Both the position numbers and the translations under genes were made by a program. A stretch of DNA of 64,000 nt from Micromonospora terminaliae (GTDB lineage: Bacteria; Actinomycetota; Actinomycetes; Mycobacteriales; Micromonosporaceae): assembly GCF_009671205.1 (NCBI RefSeq), contig NZ_CP045309.1, forward strand, positions 6,466,001 to 6,530,000, given 5' to 3'. Of this stretch, positions 1 to 9,835 are shown piece after piece; the first letter of the stretch is position 1, and each line of letters starts with the position of its first letter. A model generated the notes under the pieces. That model saw only the letters and a list, made by a program, of their open reading frames with translations, made no database searches and had not been told where the DNA came from.

Positions 1-57
1 ACCGCCCGCGAGGTCGCCCGCGCGCCCCGCCGCGTCGCCGTCGCCACGACCAGCTGA
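1..57 (+). CDS. Possible 3' end of an upstream gene (truncated by window edge)
   Basis: Frame 1 is open from the window edge to a TGA at 55-57 and would encode about 18 Ala/Arg/Val-rich residues. Too little remains to identify a family. In related actinobacteria a GtrA-like membrane protein gene often sits next to purK, but nothing here proves that. The open frame could also be chance in high-GC DNA. Confidence 0.3.
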   Translation, partial: TAREVARAPRRVAVATTS

Positions 58-86
58 CCCGGGCCCGGCGCCCGCCGCCGCCCCGA

Positions 87-92
87 TATTCT
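87..92 (+). promoter_or_regulatory. -10 element (TATTCT) of a probably leaderless purK promoter
   Basis: TATTCT lies 9 nt before the purK ATG, so transcription should begin at or within a few bases of the start codon. No Shine-Dalgarno sequence precedes the ATG, which agrees with a leaderless transcript. I see no clear -35. Confidence 0.5.
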
Positions 93-101
93 GGCGGCGC
101 T

Positions 102-1259
102 ATGGATTCCCGTACCGGACTTCCTGTCGTCGGCATGGTGGGCGGTGGCCAGCTCGCCCGGATGACCCACCAGGCCGCCATCGCCCTCGGCCAGTCGCTG
201 CGTGTGCTCGCGCTCGCCCCGGACGACGGGGCCGCCCTGGTCGCCGCCGACGTCCAGTACGGCGACCACACCGACCTCGCCGCCCTGCGCACCTTCGCCA
301 AGGGGTGCGACGTGGTCACCTTCGACCACGAGCACGTGCCCAACGCGCACATCCGCACCCTGACCGAGGAGGGCGTGAAGCTCTTCCCGCCGGCCGAGGC
401 GCTGCGCCACGCGCAGGACAAGCGGGTGATGCGCGAGCGTCTCGGTGAGCTGGGCGCGCCGAACCCGGCCTGGCGTCCGGTCGAGGCCCCGGCCGACCTG
501 CTCGCGTTCGGCGCGGAGATCGGCTGGCCGGTGGTGCTCAAGGCCGCCCGCGGCGGGTACGACGGCCGGGGCGTCTGGATGGTGGACGACGCCACCCAGG
601 CCGAGGAGCTGGCCACCACGCTGCTGGCCGGCGGCACCCCGCTGATCGTCGAGGAGCGGGTGGCCCTGCGCCGAGAGCTGGCCGTGCAGGTGGCCCGCTC
701 GCCGTTCGGGCAGGTCGCCGCCTACCCGGTGGTGGAGACGGTGCAGCGGGACGGCATCTGCGTCGAGGTGCTCGCCCCGGCGCCCGACCTGCCCGAGGAG
801 CGGGCGGTCGCCGCGCAGCAGCTCGCCATCGACCTGGCCACCGCGCTCGGCGTGGTCGGCCTGCTCGCCGTGGAGCTGTTCGAGACGCCCGGCGGCCTGG
901 TGGTGAACGAACTGGCCATGCGGCCGCACAACTCCGGGCACTGGACCATCGAGGGGGCCCGGACCTCCCAGTTCGAGCAGCACCTGCGCGCCGTGCTCGA
1001 CTACCCGATGGGGGACACCTCGCTCACCGCGCCGGTCGTGGTGATGGCCAACGTCCTGGGCGGCGAGCCCGGCGGCATCTCGATCGACGAGCGGCTGCAC
1101 CACCTCTTCGCCGCCGAACCCGGGGCCAAGGTCCACCTCTACGGCAAGCAGGTGCGCCCCGGCCGCAAGATCGGACACGTCACCGTGCTCGGCACCGACC
1201 TGGACGACGTACGGGCCCGGGCGGCGCGCGCCGCCCGCTGGCTGCGCGACGGTCAGTGA
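102..1259 (+). CDS. purK: N5-carboxyaminoimidazole ribonucleotide synthase PurK
   Basis: PurK uses ATP and bicarbonate to convert AIR to N5-CAIR in de novo purine synthesis, in the cytoplasm. The 385-residue protein is full length for the family. It has the N-terminal nucleotide-fold motif GGGQLARM (about residues 14-21), the ATP-grasp glycine loop RGGYDGRG (about 149-156) and the C-terminal [14 protein letters not shown] segment (about 268-281) typical of PurK. The ATG fits the -10 box nine bases upstream. purE, the next step of the pathway, starts 37 nt downstream on the same strand, so the two are probably co-transcribed. Confidence 0.96.
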   Translation: MDSRTGLPVVGMVGGGQLARMTHQAAIALGQSLRVLALAPDDGAALVAADVQYGDHTDLAALRTFAKGCDVVTFDHEHVPNAHIRTLTEEGVKLFPPAEALRHAQDKRVMRERLGELGAPNPAWRPVEAPADLLAFGAEIGWPVVLKAARGGYDGRGVWMVDDATQAEELATTLLAGGTPLIVEERVALRRELAVQVARSPFGQVAAYPVVETVQRDGICVEVLAPAPDLPEERAVAAQQLAIDLATALGVVGLLAVELFETPGGLVVNELAMRPHNSGHWTIEGARTSQFEQHLRAVLDYPMGDTSLTAPVVVMANVLGGEPGGISIDERLHHLFAAEPGAKVHLYGKQVRPGRKIGHVTVLGTDLDDVRARAARAARWLRDGQ

Positions 1260-1296
1260 GCTTGCCGGCCCCGCAGTCGCGAACGAAGGAGACACA

Positions 1297-1788
1297 GTGA
1301 GCACCGTCGGGCTGATCATGGGCAGCGACTCCGACTGGCCGACGATGCGGGCGGCGGCGGAGGCGCTGGACGAGTTCGGCGTGCCCTACGAGGTCGGCGT
1401 GGTGTCGGCGCACCGCACCCCGGTAAAGATGATCGAGTACGGGCGGGCCGCCGCCGACCGTGGCGTCAAGGTGATCATCGCCGGGGCGGGCGGTGCCGCG
1501 CACCTGCCCGGCATGGTCGCCTCGGTCACCCCGCTGCCGGTGATCGGCGTGCCGGTGCCGCTGAAGTACCTCGACGGCATGGACTCGCTGCTCTCCATCG
1601 TGCAGATGCCGGCCGGCGTCCCGGTGGCCACGGTGTCGATCGGCAACGCCCGCAACGCCGGGCTGCTCGCCGTGCGCATCCTGGGCGCGTCCGACCCGGC
1701 GCTGCGCGACCGGATGGCCGCCTACCAGGCCAGCCTGGAGGACCTGGTCGCCGAGAAGGAACGGGCCCTCCGAGCCTCCCTCACCTGA
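1297..1788 (+). CDS. purE: 5-(carboxyamino)imidazole ribonucleotide mutase PurE
   Basis: PurE is a class I mutase that moves the carboxyl group of N5-CAIR to C4, giving CAIR directly after the PurK step. The 163-residue length is normal. Visible motifs are GSDSDWPTM (residues 9-17), SAHRTP (37-42) and the [10 protein letters not shown] loop (62-71), which form the substrate pocket. The GTG start is supported by AAGGAGA seven nt upstream. Presence of PurK and PurE together implies the two-step bacterial route. Confidence 0.97.
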   Translation: MSTVGLIMGSDSDWPTMRAAAEALDEFGVPYEVGVVSAHRTPVKMIEYGRAAADRGVKVIIAGAGGAAHLPGMVASVTPLPVIGVPVPLKYLDGMDSLLSIVQMPAGVPVATVSIGNARNAGLLAVRILGASDPALRDRMAAYQASLEDLVAEKERALRASLT

Positions 1789-1862
1789 GCCACCCGGCAG
1801 GAACCCCCGCGCGGACCGGCACCCTCTGCCCGCCCCCGACGGCGAGCGTCCACCCCTCCGGT

Positions 1863-4800
1863 TCATCTCATCCCGCGCAGCGCCGTCTGCAGGCGTTCCT
1901 GGGCGCGGCGGCGGCGCTCGTTGCTCGCGCCGAGCACCAGCAGGAGGAAGCCGACCGGGATCAGCACCAGCCAGGGGCCGAGGCTGACCAGCGCGTGCAC
2001 CGCGGCGATCGCGGTCACCGTGGCGCCCACGATCACCGGCGCCTGCTGCTGGCTCATCGAGCCGAAGATCAGCACCGCGACGGCGCCGAGCAGCAGCAGC
2101 ACCTGGCGCAGCATGCTGGACTCGGTGGCCAGCACGATCGCCAGCGTCGGCACGAATGCCGCGACCAGCGCCGGCCCGTACGCCACCCAGCTCGACAGGT
2201 CGGGCCGGTGGCGCAGTTGCAGCACCCCGACCAGCAGGGCGAGCGCCGCGAACGGCAGCGTGTAGGCCTCGGGCAGCGCCACGTCGGCCGTCCGCATGAG
2301 GATCCACCAGGCGCTGATCTCGCAGATCACCACGCCCCAGAACAGCAGGTTCCGCTCCACCGGCCGGCGGCCCGGGCGGCTGGCCGCCATGCCGAGGACG
2401 GCGCCCCAGGCGGCCAGCAGCGCGGCGATGTGCCGGGGCGAGTCGTACGCCAGGGCCAGCGCGATGAGCGCCGCGGCGTGGCCGCTCCACTCCACGGTGG
2501 CCGCCTCGCGGTACGCCTCGGGCCGGCGCAGCCGGGGCAGGGTGGCGGCGAAGACCTGGAGCGCCGCGCCGACGGCCAGTACCCCGAACGCGGACCACAC
2601 CGCGGCGAGGCCGACCACCAGGCCGAGGGTGAGCACGAAGAGCTGAGCCATCAGCGAGGCGAACAGCCAGCCGAGGATGCGGGCCCGCTGGGTGGTGCCG
2701 AAGAGCGCCGCGACGGTGCCCACGCCGACGGCGCCGCCCAGCGTGAACAGGGTCAGCTCCCGGGTGGCGAGGCTGCCGGCGAGTCCGGCGTTGCCGGCGG
2801 CCAGCCCGATGGCGAACACGAGCACCCGGGCGACCCGGATCGAGCGGGCCGGCTCGGCGATCGCGGGTGGCGGGGTGAGCGCCAGCCCCAGCATCGAGAC
2901 GGTGAACACGGCCAGGCCGGCCAGCGCGGTCACCGGCCAGCCACGGCCGAGCGCCACCGGGGTGATCAGCAACGTGACCGCCGCCCCGGGCAGGACCACC
3001 GGCACGGCCCGGGAGCGCCGGCCGCCGCTGAACCCGACCGCGGCGAGCGCCGCCGTCGTGGTGAGCAGCAGCGCGGTCAGCACGTGCGTCGGGTCCACCG
3101 CCTCGGGTGGCGGGGTGAGCAGCCCCGGCGGGGGACCCTGCCAGACCCGGGACACCACCTGGAGCGGCTCGACCAGCGCCACCACGAGTGCCGGTGCCAG
3201 GGTGGCCAGGGCCAGGACGGTGGGCAGCGCCGCCGCGGCGAGCGCACCGGCCGCCGGGCTCACCCGCCAGCGCCGCACGGCCGGGTCGTCCGGGGCACGG
3301 CGCAGCGCCCCGTCGAGCAGCACCGACCAGCGCCGCACCGGCTGGGCCGAGCCGACCGGCGGCACGGTGGCGGCCCGGATCAGCTCGGCGAGCACGCCGA
3401 GCAGCGCCGCCGCCGCGGCGTACACCCCGGCGGAGAGGTGGGTGACCAGGGCCGCGGCCGCGCTGATCGTCGCGCCGCCCACCACGGCCACGCTCGCGTA
3501 CGGGAGGTACTGCGGCACCTGCCGGCGGACCGCCGCCACGGCCGCCAGGCCGATGCTCGACGCGGCCAGCGCGGCTGTGAGCAGCACCTGCGGGGGGCGG
3601 CCGTACTCGGCGGCCAGGGCGGCCACCGCCCCGGGCAGCGCGAGCAGGGCGGCGCCGGCCGCCGCGCCGCCGACCTGCACGAGGTGCACGGGCATCCCGT
3701 CGGTGCGGACGTCCTCCACCTGCGTCGGGGCGATCGCGCGGGCCAGCGCGGCGACCGTCACGCCGATGAGCGCGATGCTGCCGAGCGCCAGCGCGGTGGT
3801 CCACGGGCGGACCAGGCCGGCGCCGGCGGCGTGCAGGGCGACCACCCCGGCCACCGTGGCCCGGGACAGCGCCGCCCGCGGGTCGGCCGCGGCGGCCGCC
3901 GCCATCCCGAACACGGTGGCGACCATGGTGCCCACGAGCACCGGCGACCACCAGGGCAGGTCGAACGCGGCCGGCGCGCCGATGGTGGCGAGCACGACGG
4001 CCGCCCCGGAGACGTCGTACTTCCAGGGTGACGGCAGCAGGATGCCGGCCGCCACGGCCAGCAGCGCCAGCGCGACCGGCGCCTGCCAGGTGGAACCGCC
4101 GGTCGGCGCGGCCGGCCAGCCGCTCAGGTCGCCGGCCCAGATGGGGCCCGGTGTGGCCAGCACGCCGACCCCGCCGCGCAGCGCGCTCCAGCCCGCGATC
4201 AGGCCGATCAGGGTGCCGCCGGCCGCGATGCCGAGGACCGGCCCGCGCCGCCACTCCTCGGGCATCGCCCGGGCGGCGACGGCGACCACCGTCACCAGCG
4301 CGGCGGCCACCACGAGCTGGCCGCCGGGGGCCAGCACGGCGGCGATCCGGACCAGGGTGGCGATGAGCGCCACCGTGGTGGCGGCGAGGGCGAGGTCGGA
4401 CCCGTCGACGGACAGGTCGGAGCGGCGTCCCGCGTCGATCCGGGGGGCCAGCGCCAACAGCGCGGCGGCGACCAGCAGCAGCCCGCCCACCCAGGCGTCG
4501 GCGGTGGTGGCGCCGGGCGCGCCGAACGCGGCCGCCGCGACCGCCACCGCGCCCAGCACGGTGCCGAGCGCGTGCGGCACGCTGAGGTGCCGCTGCGCGA
4601 CCTGGACGAGCGCGGCGTAGCCGAGCGTGACGCAGACGCCCAGGAAGCTCGCCGCGAGGATCGGGACGGTGACCTCGCGCAGGTTCGCCTCGGTGAGGAC
4701 CGGCGGGGTCGGCATCGTGGCGGCGACGAACGCGGCCACGGCGCCGGGGAGCGCGAACGCGGCACCGCCGGCCGCCCAGGCGCAGACGGTGTCCGCGGCG

Positions 4801-6773
4801 GCCGCGGCGATCCGGACCCGGGGCGCCAGCGAGACCAGCGCTCCGGCCAGGAACAGGAGGGTCAGCGCGGCGGCCGTCAGGGCGGGCCGGGCGAGCGCGG
4901 CCCCGGCCCCGATCAGCCCCAGCCCGGCGGCCGTCACCGAGTGGGCCACCGCGGCGCGCTCGGTGCCGGCGCTGAGCCCGAGCACGCCGATGGCCACCGC
5001 GGTCAGCAGCATCGGCCAGCAGGCGGCCGCCCAGCCCAGCCCGAGCGAGGCGGGCACGGCGAGCGCCGTCAGCCCCGCGCCGACCACCGCGAACTCCCGC
5101 CGGATCTCCACCGGCAGGGCGACCACCGCGGCGACGGTGAGCAGCAGCGCGCTGGCCGCGAGCTGCCAGCCGGTCCGGCCGACCGCCGCCGCCAGTTCGG
5201 CGTGCCATCCGCTCAGGTCCGCCGACCAGGCGGGCAGCGCGGCGCGGACCGGGGCCAGTCCGGCGCGCAGCGCGCCGCCGGCCACCACCAGGCCGCTGAC
5301 CGTGAGCGCCACGGCCGAGGCGAGCTGCGGCCCCCGCCGGGCCGCCTCCGGTACGCCCCGGACGGCGAGCCCGGTCAGCGCGATGACCGCCGCGATGAGC
5401 AGCAGCGACCGTCCGGGGAAGGCGACCGAGGCCACCCGGCCCAGCGCGCCGATCACCGCGAGGGTGACGATGCCGGCGCCCACGTCCGGCAGCGGCGGCC
5501 GGCGCAGCACCAGCGTGCCGGCCAGCCCGACGAGCGCGGCGAGCAGCAGGACGGCTCCCGCCCCGGCGGCGGCCGGCACGGTGGCGGCGCGCAGCAGGGC
5601 GGTGACCGCGTACGCCAGGGCGACGGCGACCGCCGCCCCGTGCAGCAGCCAGGTCAGCTCGCGCAGCCACGGCACCGGACGCGCCGGCGCGAGCGGCTCC
5701 GCGCCGGCGGGCGGCTCCCCGCCGAGCACCTCGGGCGACTCCTCCGGGTCCGACTCGGGCCGGCCGTCGGCGGCGCGCTGCCGGGGCGGGGCCGGCTCGG
5801 GCGGCGTGACCGGCAGGTCCTTTCGGACCGGGCGCTCGAGCACCACCGCCGAGCGGGCCAGCGCGAGGTCGGCCACGGCCACCACGGTGAGCACGAGCGC
5901 CCAGCCGGCCGGCCCGGTGATCCGCTCGTACGCGAGCAGCGGCAGCACCGGCTGGGCGGCCAGCACCGTGGCGAAGCGGGGAGCCCGGAGCCCGGTCCAG
6001 TAGGCGTACCCGAACGCGACCACGGTGGTGACCAGGAAGATCGTTCCGGAGAAGGCGGCCCCGGAGGTGCTGCCGCCGACCCGGTCGACGGCCCAGAGCG
6101 CGTACCCGGCCAGCGGCAGCAGCAACAGGCCGACCGCGGCGATCGTCTCGGCGGTCGAGGTGAGCCCCCGGCGGGCCAGCACCGGCGGCGCGAGCAGCAT
6201 GAGCACCGTGGCGACCAGCAGCACCCCGAGCCGGGCCAGGGCGTCCATCGAGCTGGTGGCCACGGCGGCGAAGACCACCGCCGCGACGCCGAGCAGCAGC
6301 GCGCCGAGCCCGAGGGGGATGTTCTGCACCTCGCGCGAGGACGCCTCCGGCGGGTGCTCCGGATCGTCGGCGTCGAGCCACTGTGGGCGGCTGCGCGGTG
6401 GTGGCGGCGGGAGGTCGTCCGGACCGGTCGGCGAGGTGCCCTGCCGGGGCACCCGCGGCGGGGCGCCGGTGGTGGCGGTCGGCGGTCGGCGGCCGGGCCG
6501 GCGGCGCAGCACACGACGGGGCCGGGTGGCCTGTTTGACCCGCTCCTCACCGGCGTGCGCCAGGATGTCCCGCTGGAAGAGGGCGGCCTGCATCTTGGCG
6601 GCGATCTGCCGTTGCTCGCGGGCGATCTCGGCGTCGCGGGCCTTCATCTCGGCGATCGAGCGCTCGATCTCGGCCAGGTGCTCGGCCCACTGTGGCTGGT
6701 CGGCCCCACAGTGCGGGCAGACGACGGCGGGCTTGATCTCCCGCCCGCACGAGGCGCACCTGAAGGTCTGCAC
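1863..6773 (-). CDS. Very large zinc-ribbon multi-spanning membrane protein (SCO7613-like)
   Basis: This 1636-residue protein is one of the longest genes here. Residues 1-25 form a zinc ribbon with two CxxC pairs (Cys6/9 and Cys19/22). A charged, probably coiled-coil helix follows (about 30-80), then a Pro/Arg-rich linker, then about 1,480 residues of Ala/Leu/Val-rich hydrophobic helices with many predicted membrane spans. Short W-DLSGW segments recur near residues 515 and 880, suggesting internal duplication of a membrane block. It resembles actinobacterial proteins annotated with an SCO7613 C-terminal domain (from memory). Function is unknown; polymer or envelope transport is possible but unsupported. 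The GTG start has GGGAGAG just upstream. Confidence 0.8.
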   Translation of the reverse strand: MQTFRCASCGREIKPAVVCPHCGADQPQWAEHLAEIERSIAEMKARDAEIAREQRQIAAKMQAALFQRDILAHAGEERVKQATRPRRVLRRRPGRRPPTATTGAPPRVPRQGTSPTGPDDLPPPPPRSRPQWLDADDPEHPPEASSREVQNIPLGLGALLLGVAAVVFAAVATSSMDALARLGVLLVATVLMLLAPPVLARRGLTSTAETIAAVGLLLLPLAGYALWAVDRVGGSTSGAAFSGTIFLVTTVVAFGYAYWTGLRAPRFATVLAAQPVLPLLAYERITGPAGWALVLTVVAVADLALARSAVVLERPVRKDLPVTPPEPAPPRQRAADGRPESDPEESPEVLGGEPPAGAEPLAPARPVPWLRELTWLLHGAAVAVALAYAVTALLRAATVPAAAGAGAVLLLAALVGLAGTLVLRRPPLPDVGAGIVTLAVIGALGRVASVAFPGRSLLLIAAVIALTGLAVRGVPEAARRGPQLASAVALTVSGLVVAGGALRAGLAPVRAALPAWSADLSGWHAELAAAVGRTGWQLAASALLLTVAAVVALPVEIRREFAVVGAGLTALAVPASLGLGWAAACWPMLLTAVAIGVLGLSAGTERAAVAHSVTAAGLGLIGAGAALARPALTAAALTLLFLAGALVSLAPRVRIAAAAADTVCAWAAGGAAFALPGAVAAFVAATMPTPPVLTEANLREVTVPILAASFLGVCVTLGYAALVQVAQRHLSVPHALGTVLGAVAVAAAAFGAPGATTADAWVGGLLLVAAALLALAPRIDAGRRSDLSVDGSDLALAATTVALIATLVRIAAVLAPGGQLVVAAALVTVVAVAARAMPEEWRRGPVLGIAAGGTLIGLIAGWSALRGGVGVLATPGPIWAGDLSGWPAAPTGGSTWQAPVALALLAVAAGILLPSPWKYDVSGAAVVLATIGAPAAFDLPWWSPVLVGTMVATVFGMAAAAAADPRAALSRATVAGVVALHAAGAGLVRPWTTALALGSIALIGVTVAALARAIAPTQVEDVRTDGMPVHLVQVGGAAAGAALLALPGAVAALAAEYGRPPQVLLTAALAASSIGLAAVAAVRRQVPQYLPYASVAVVGGATISAAAALVTHLSAGVYAAAAALLGVLAELIRAATVPPVGSAQPVRRWSVLLDGALRRAPDDPAVRRWRVSPAAGALAAAALPTVLALATLAPALVVALVEPLQVVSRVWQGPPPGLLTPPPEAVDPTHVLTALLLTTTAALAAVGFSGGRRSRAVPVVLPGAAVTLLITPVALGRGWPVTALAGLAVFTVSMLGLALTPPPAIAEPARSIRVARVLVFAIGLAAGNAGLAGSLATRELTLFTLGGAVGVGTVAALFGTTQRARILGWLFASLMAQLFVLTLGLVVGLAAVWSAFGVLAVGAALQVFAATLPRLRRPEAYREAATVEWSGHAAALIALALAYDSPRHIAALLAAWGAVLGMAASRPGRRPVERNLLFWGVVICEISAWWILMRTADVALPEAYTLPFAALALLVGVLQLRHRPDLSSWVAYGPALVAAFVPTLAIVLATESSMLRQVLLLLGAVAVLIFGSMSQQQAPVIVGATVTAIAAVHALVSLGPWLVLIPVGFLLLVLGASNERRRRAQERLQTALRGMR

Positions 6774-6882
6774 GACACTCTCCCGTCCGGTCGGCCCCCG
6801 CGCGGTGGACCTCCCAGTCGCAGCATGCCTTGACCGGGCCCGGATTTCGACAGTTGCCGCCGCGTTCCGGACAACAAAAAGA

Positions 6883-6919
6883 GCCGGCCGGCCGGGGAAC
6901 GGGTCCCCGGCCGGCCGGC
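6883..6919 (-). terminator. Intrinsic terminator of the UDP-glucose dehydrogenase gene
   Basis: A perfect 16-bp GC-rich inverted repeat (6883-6898 and 6904-6919) has a 5-nt loop. On the minus strand it is followed by CTCTTTTTG, giving a U tract. It begins 15 nt after the stop at 6935, so it is a textbook rho-independent terminator. Confidence 0.9.
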
Positions 6920-6934
6920 CGACGGTTCACGGGG

Positions 6935-8362
6935 TCAGGGGCGGCCCATGCCGCGGTACTCCCACCCGGCCTGCGTCCACAGTGTGGAGTCCAGGCAGTT
7001 GCGGCCGTCGACCACCTTGCGGCCGCTGACCAGTTCGCCCAGGGCGACCGGGTCGGCGTTGCGGAACTCGGCCCACTCGGTGAGGACGCAGACCAGGTCG
7101 GCGTCCCGGACGGCGTCGTTCATGCTCGTCTCGTAGGTCAGCTCCGGCACGGCCCGGCGGGCGTTCTCCACACCCTCCGGGTCGAAGACGCGCACGTCGG
7201 CGCCGGCCTTGCCGAGCAGCGCGGCGACGGCGAGGGCCGGGGCGTCCCGGACGTCGTCGGTGTTCGGCTTGAAGGTGGCGCCGAGCACGGCGATCCGGGT
7301 GCCGGAGAGGTCGGGGCCGGCCGGGCCCGAGCGGCGGCCGAGCAGGTCGGCGGCGAGCTGGATGACCCGGGTCCGCCGGCGCAGGTTGATCAGATCCACC
7401 TCGTGCAGGAAGCGCAGCGCCTCACCGGCGCCGAGCTCCTGGGCGCGGGCCTGGAACGCCCGGATGTCCTTGGGCAGGCAGGCGCCGCCGAAGCCGAGGC
7501 CGGCCTGGAGGAAGCGGTTGCCGATCCGGGGGTCGTAGCCGATCGAGCGGGCGAGCTGGGTGACGTCGCCGCCGGCGGCCTCGCAGACCTCGGCCATGGC
7601 GTTGATGAAGGAGATCTTGGTGGCCAGGAAGGCGTTCGCGGCGACCTTGACCAGCTCCGCGGTGGCGAAGTCGGTGACCACCAGCGGCACCTCGCGGTCC
7701 TCGGTGGCGGCCAGGTCGAAGACGCCCTTGTGGGCGGCGTAGAGCATGCCGTTGGCCCACTCGCTCTTGACCCCGACCACGATGCGGTTGGGTCGCAGCA
7801 CGTCGTCGACGGCGAAGCCCTCCTGGAGGAACTCGGGGCTCCAGGCCACCTCGACGCCCAGGTCGGCCGGGCTGTGCTTGCCGACCAGCTGCTCCACCCA
7901 CTCGGCGGTGCCGACCGGCACGGTCGACTTGCCGACGATCAGCGCCTTGCGGGTCAGGTGCTGGGCGAGGCTGGTCACCGACGCCTCGACGTAGGACAGG
8001 TCGGCGCCCATCCCGTCGGCCCGCTGGGGGGTGCCGACACAGATGAAGTGCACGTCGCCGAACTCGGCGGTCTCCCGGATGTCGGTGCTGAAGCGCAGCC
8101 GGCCGGCGGCCAGGTTGCGGCGGAGCAGCTCGTCCAGGCCGGGCTCGTGGATCGGCACCTCGCCGGCGTTGAGCTTCGCGATCTTGTCCTCGTCGACGTC
8201 GAAGCCGAGCACCTCATAGCCCAGCTCGGCGTAGCAGATGGCGTACGTCGCGCCTAGGTAGCCGGTGCCCAGGAAGGTCACCCGGGGTCGGGCCGCGCCC
8301 GAGGGCGGCGTCACCGCGGCGATGGCGGGCATCGGCTGGGTGTTCGGGTACGGGATCGTCAC
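6935..8362 (-). CDS. ugd: UDP-glucose 6-dehydrogenase
   Basis: It oxidises UDP-glucose to UDP-glucuronate with two NAD+, supplying precursors for envelope or secreted polysaccharides. The 475-residue protein shows the Rossmann motif GTGYLG (32-37), the central helix region FINAMAEVCEAAGGDV and the catalytic-cysteine motif GFGGACLPKD (Cys near 295). Its C-terminal UDP-binding domain contains LGATFKPNTDDVRDAPAL. I chose GTG at 8362 because GGAGA lies about nine nt upstream; an ATG at 8332 (465 residues) is the alternative. A strong intrinsic terminator follows, so the gene looks monocistronic. Confidence 0.93.
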   Translation of the reverse strand: MTIPYPNTQPMPAIAAVTPPSGAARPRVTFLGTGYLGATYAICYAELGYEVLGFDVDEDKIAKLNAGEVPIHEPGLDELLRRNLAAGRLRFSTDIRETAEFGDVHFICVGTPQRADGMGADLSYVEASVTSLAQHLTRKALIVGKSTVPVGTAEWVEQLVGKHSPADLGVEVAWSPEFLQEGFAVDDVLRPNRIVVGVKSEWANGMLYAAHKGVFDLAATEDREVPLVVTDFATAELVKVAANAFLATKISFINAMAEVCEAAGGDVTQLARSIGYDPRIGNRFLQAGLGFGGACLPKDIRAFQARAQELGAGEALRFLHEVDLINLRRRTRVIQLAADLLGRRSGPAGPDLSGTRIAVLGATFKPNTDDVRDAPALAVAALLGKAGADVRVFDPEGVENARRAVPELTYETSMNDAVRDADLVCVLTEWAEFRNADPVALGELVSGRKVVDGRNCLDSTLWTQAGWEYRGMGRP

Positions 8363-8617
8363 GCCTGTCTTCTCCGCTCGCACTGGCGGCGCTTCCTTGC
8401 GTCGCATTCGGCTGGGGCGCCAGGGCCGGCACCGAGGGGAACTCTGTCGTCTTGTGTGTGAGGGTAGTAGTGCCCTGTCGCCCTCGCTCCTGCGCGAGCC
8501 TACCCGCCGGTAAGGTCCGGCTGAACCCTGGTGGCTATCCTTCAGTCTGCGGCAGTCGGCGGCCCTTCCGGGCGCCACAGACTGCGCGCATGATAGCGGT
8601 GAAAGGGGAGGGCCCAC

Positions 8618-9781
8618 ATGCCCGCAGAGCAGTCGTTCGACGTCTACCGGTTGCCCGAGGAGCACGAGGCGATCCGGGAGGCGGTCCGGGAGGTCTGTGC
8701 GGCGAAGGTTGCTCCGCACGCGGCTGAGGCGGATGAGACCGGTGAGTTCCCGAAGGCGTCCTACGACGCGCTGCGGGCTGCCGACTTCCACGCCCCGCAC
8801 ATCCCGGTCGAGTACGGCGGCGCCGGCGCGGACGCGCTGGCCACGGCCATCGTGATCGAGGAGGTGGCCCGCGCCTGCGCCTCGTCCTCGCTGATCCCGG
8901 CCGTGAACAAGCTGGGCACCATGCCGCTGATCCTGGCCGGCTCGGAGGAGCTGAAGCGGAAGTACCTGACCCCGGTGGCGGCCGGCGACGCCATGTTCTC
9001 CTACTGCCTCTCCGAGCCGGAGGCGGGCAGCGACGCCGCCTCGATGACCACCAGGGCGGTCCGGGACGGCGACCACTGGGTGCTCAACGGCGTGAAGCGG
9101 TGGATCACCAACGCGGGCGTCTCGGAGTACTACACGGTCTTCGCTGTGACCGATCCCACAGCCCGCTCGAAGGGCATCTCGGCCTTCGTGGTGGAGAAGT
9201 CGGACGCCGGGGTGAGCTTCGGCGCGCCGGAGAAGAAGCTCGGCATCAAGGGCTCCCCGACCCGCGAGGTCTACTTCGACAACGTCCGGATCCCGGCGGA
9301 CCGCATGATCGGCGCCGAGGGCACCGGCTTCGCCACCGCGATGCGGACCCTGGACCACACCCGGGTCACCATCGCCGCCCAGGCGGTCGGCATCGCGCAG
9401 GGCGCGCTGGACTACGCCAAGGGCTACATCCAGGAGCGCAAGCAGTTCGGCAAGCCGGTCGCCGCCTTCCAGGGCATCCAGTTCATGGTCGCCGACATGG
9501 GCATGAAGCTGGAGGCCGCCCGGCAGCTCACCTACACGGCCGCCGGCAAGTCCGAGCGGGGCGACGCCGACCTGACCTACTTCGGCGCGGCGGCCAAGTG
9601 CTTCGCCTCGGACGCCGCCATGGAGATCACCACCGACGCGGTGCAGCTGCTCGGCGGCTACGGCTACACCCGGGACTACCCGGTCGAGCGGATGATGCGG
9701 GACGCCAAGATCACCCAGATCTACGAGGGCACGAACCAGGTGCAGCGGATCGTCATGGCGCGCCAGCTGCTCAAGGGCTGA
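8618..9781 (+). CDS. Acyl-CoA dehydrogenase (FadE25-like)
   Basis: An FAD-dependent acyl-CoA dehydrogenase catalysing the alpha,beta-desaturation of an acyl-CoA. Its 387 residues are standard for short/branched-chain members. The N-terminus FDVYRLPEEHEAIRE closely recalls mycobacterial FadE25. Other family signatures are YCLSEPEAGSDAASM (FAD/substrate loop), the RKQFGKPVAAFQ helix, and YEGTNQVQRIVMARQLL, where the catalytic glutamate is about Glu370. AAGGGGAGGG just before the ATG fixes the start. Its place close to purE matches the fadE25-purE-purK neighbourhood of mycobacteria, from memory. The acyl substrate is not deducible. Confidence 0.94.
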   Translation: MPAEQSFDVYRLPEEHEAIREAVREVCAAKVAPHAAEADETGEFPKASYDALRAADFHAPHIPVEYGGAGADALATAIVIEEVARACASSSLIPAVNKLGTMPLILAGSEELKRKYLTPVAAGDAMFSYCLSEPEAGSDAASMTTRAVRDGDHWVLNGVKRWITNAGVSEYYTVFAVTDPTARSKGISAFVVEKSDAGVSFGAPEKKLGIKGSPTREVYFDNVRIPADRMIGAEGTGFATAMRTLDHTRVTIAAQAVGIAQGALDYAKGYIQERKQFGKPVAAFQGIQFMVADMGMKLEAARQLTYTAAGKSERGDADLTYFGAAAKCFASDAAMEITTDAVQLLGGYGYTRDYPVERMMRDAKITQIYEGTNQVQRIVMARQLLKG

Positions 9782-9800
9782 CCTCCGGGGCGACGATCGG

Positions 9801-9830
9801 GCGGGCGGGCCGGGTGACCGGCCCGCCCGC
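9801..9830. terminator. Bidirectional hairpin between convergent genes
   Basis: A perfect 13-bp inverted repeat (9801-9813 and 9818-9830, loop GTGA) lies in the 54-nt gap between the convergent acyl-CoA dehydrogenase and membrane-protein genes. It can end both transcripts. No T tract follows on either side. Confidence 0.75.
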
Positions 9831-9835
9831 GGTCG

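Noticed and set aside
1995..4031. Long plus-strand frames opposite the zinc-ribbon membrane gene
   Set aside because: Antisense shadows: repetitive His/Gln/Arg-rich composition and no ribosome site.
1180..6381. 1733-residue minus-strand open frame overlapping the zinc-ribbon gene
   Set aside because: Low-complexity Arg/Gly/Pro translation in another frame of the same gene; a GC-rich shadow with no domain signature.
6883..6919. GC palindrome as a regulator binding site
   Set aside because: Its position after a stop codon with a U tract on the minus strand fits an intrinsic terminator better.
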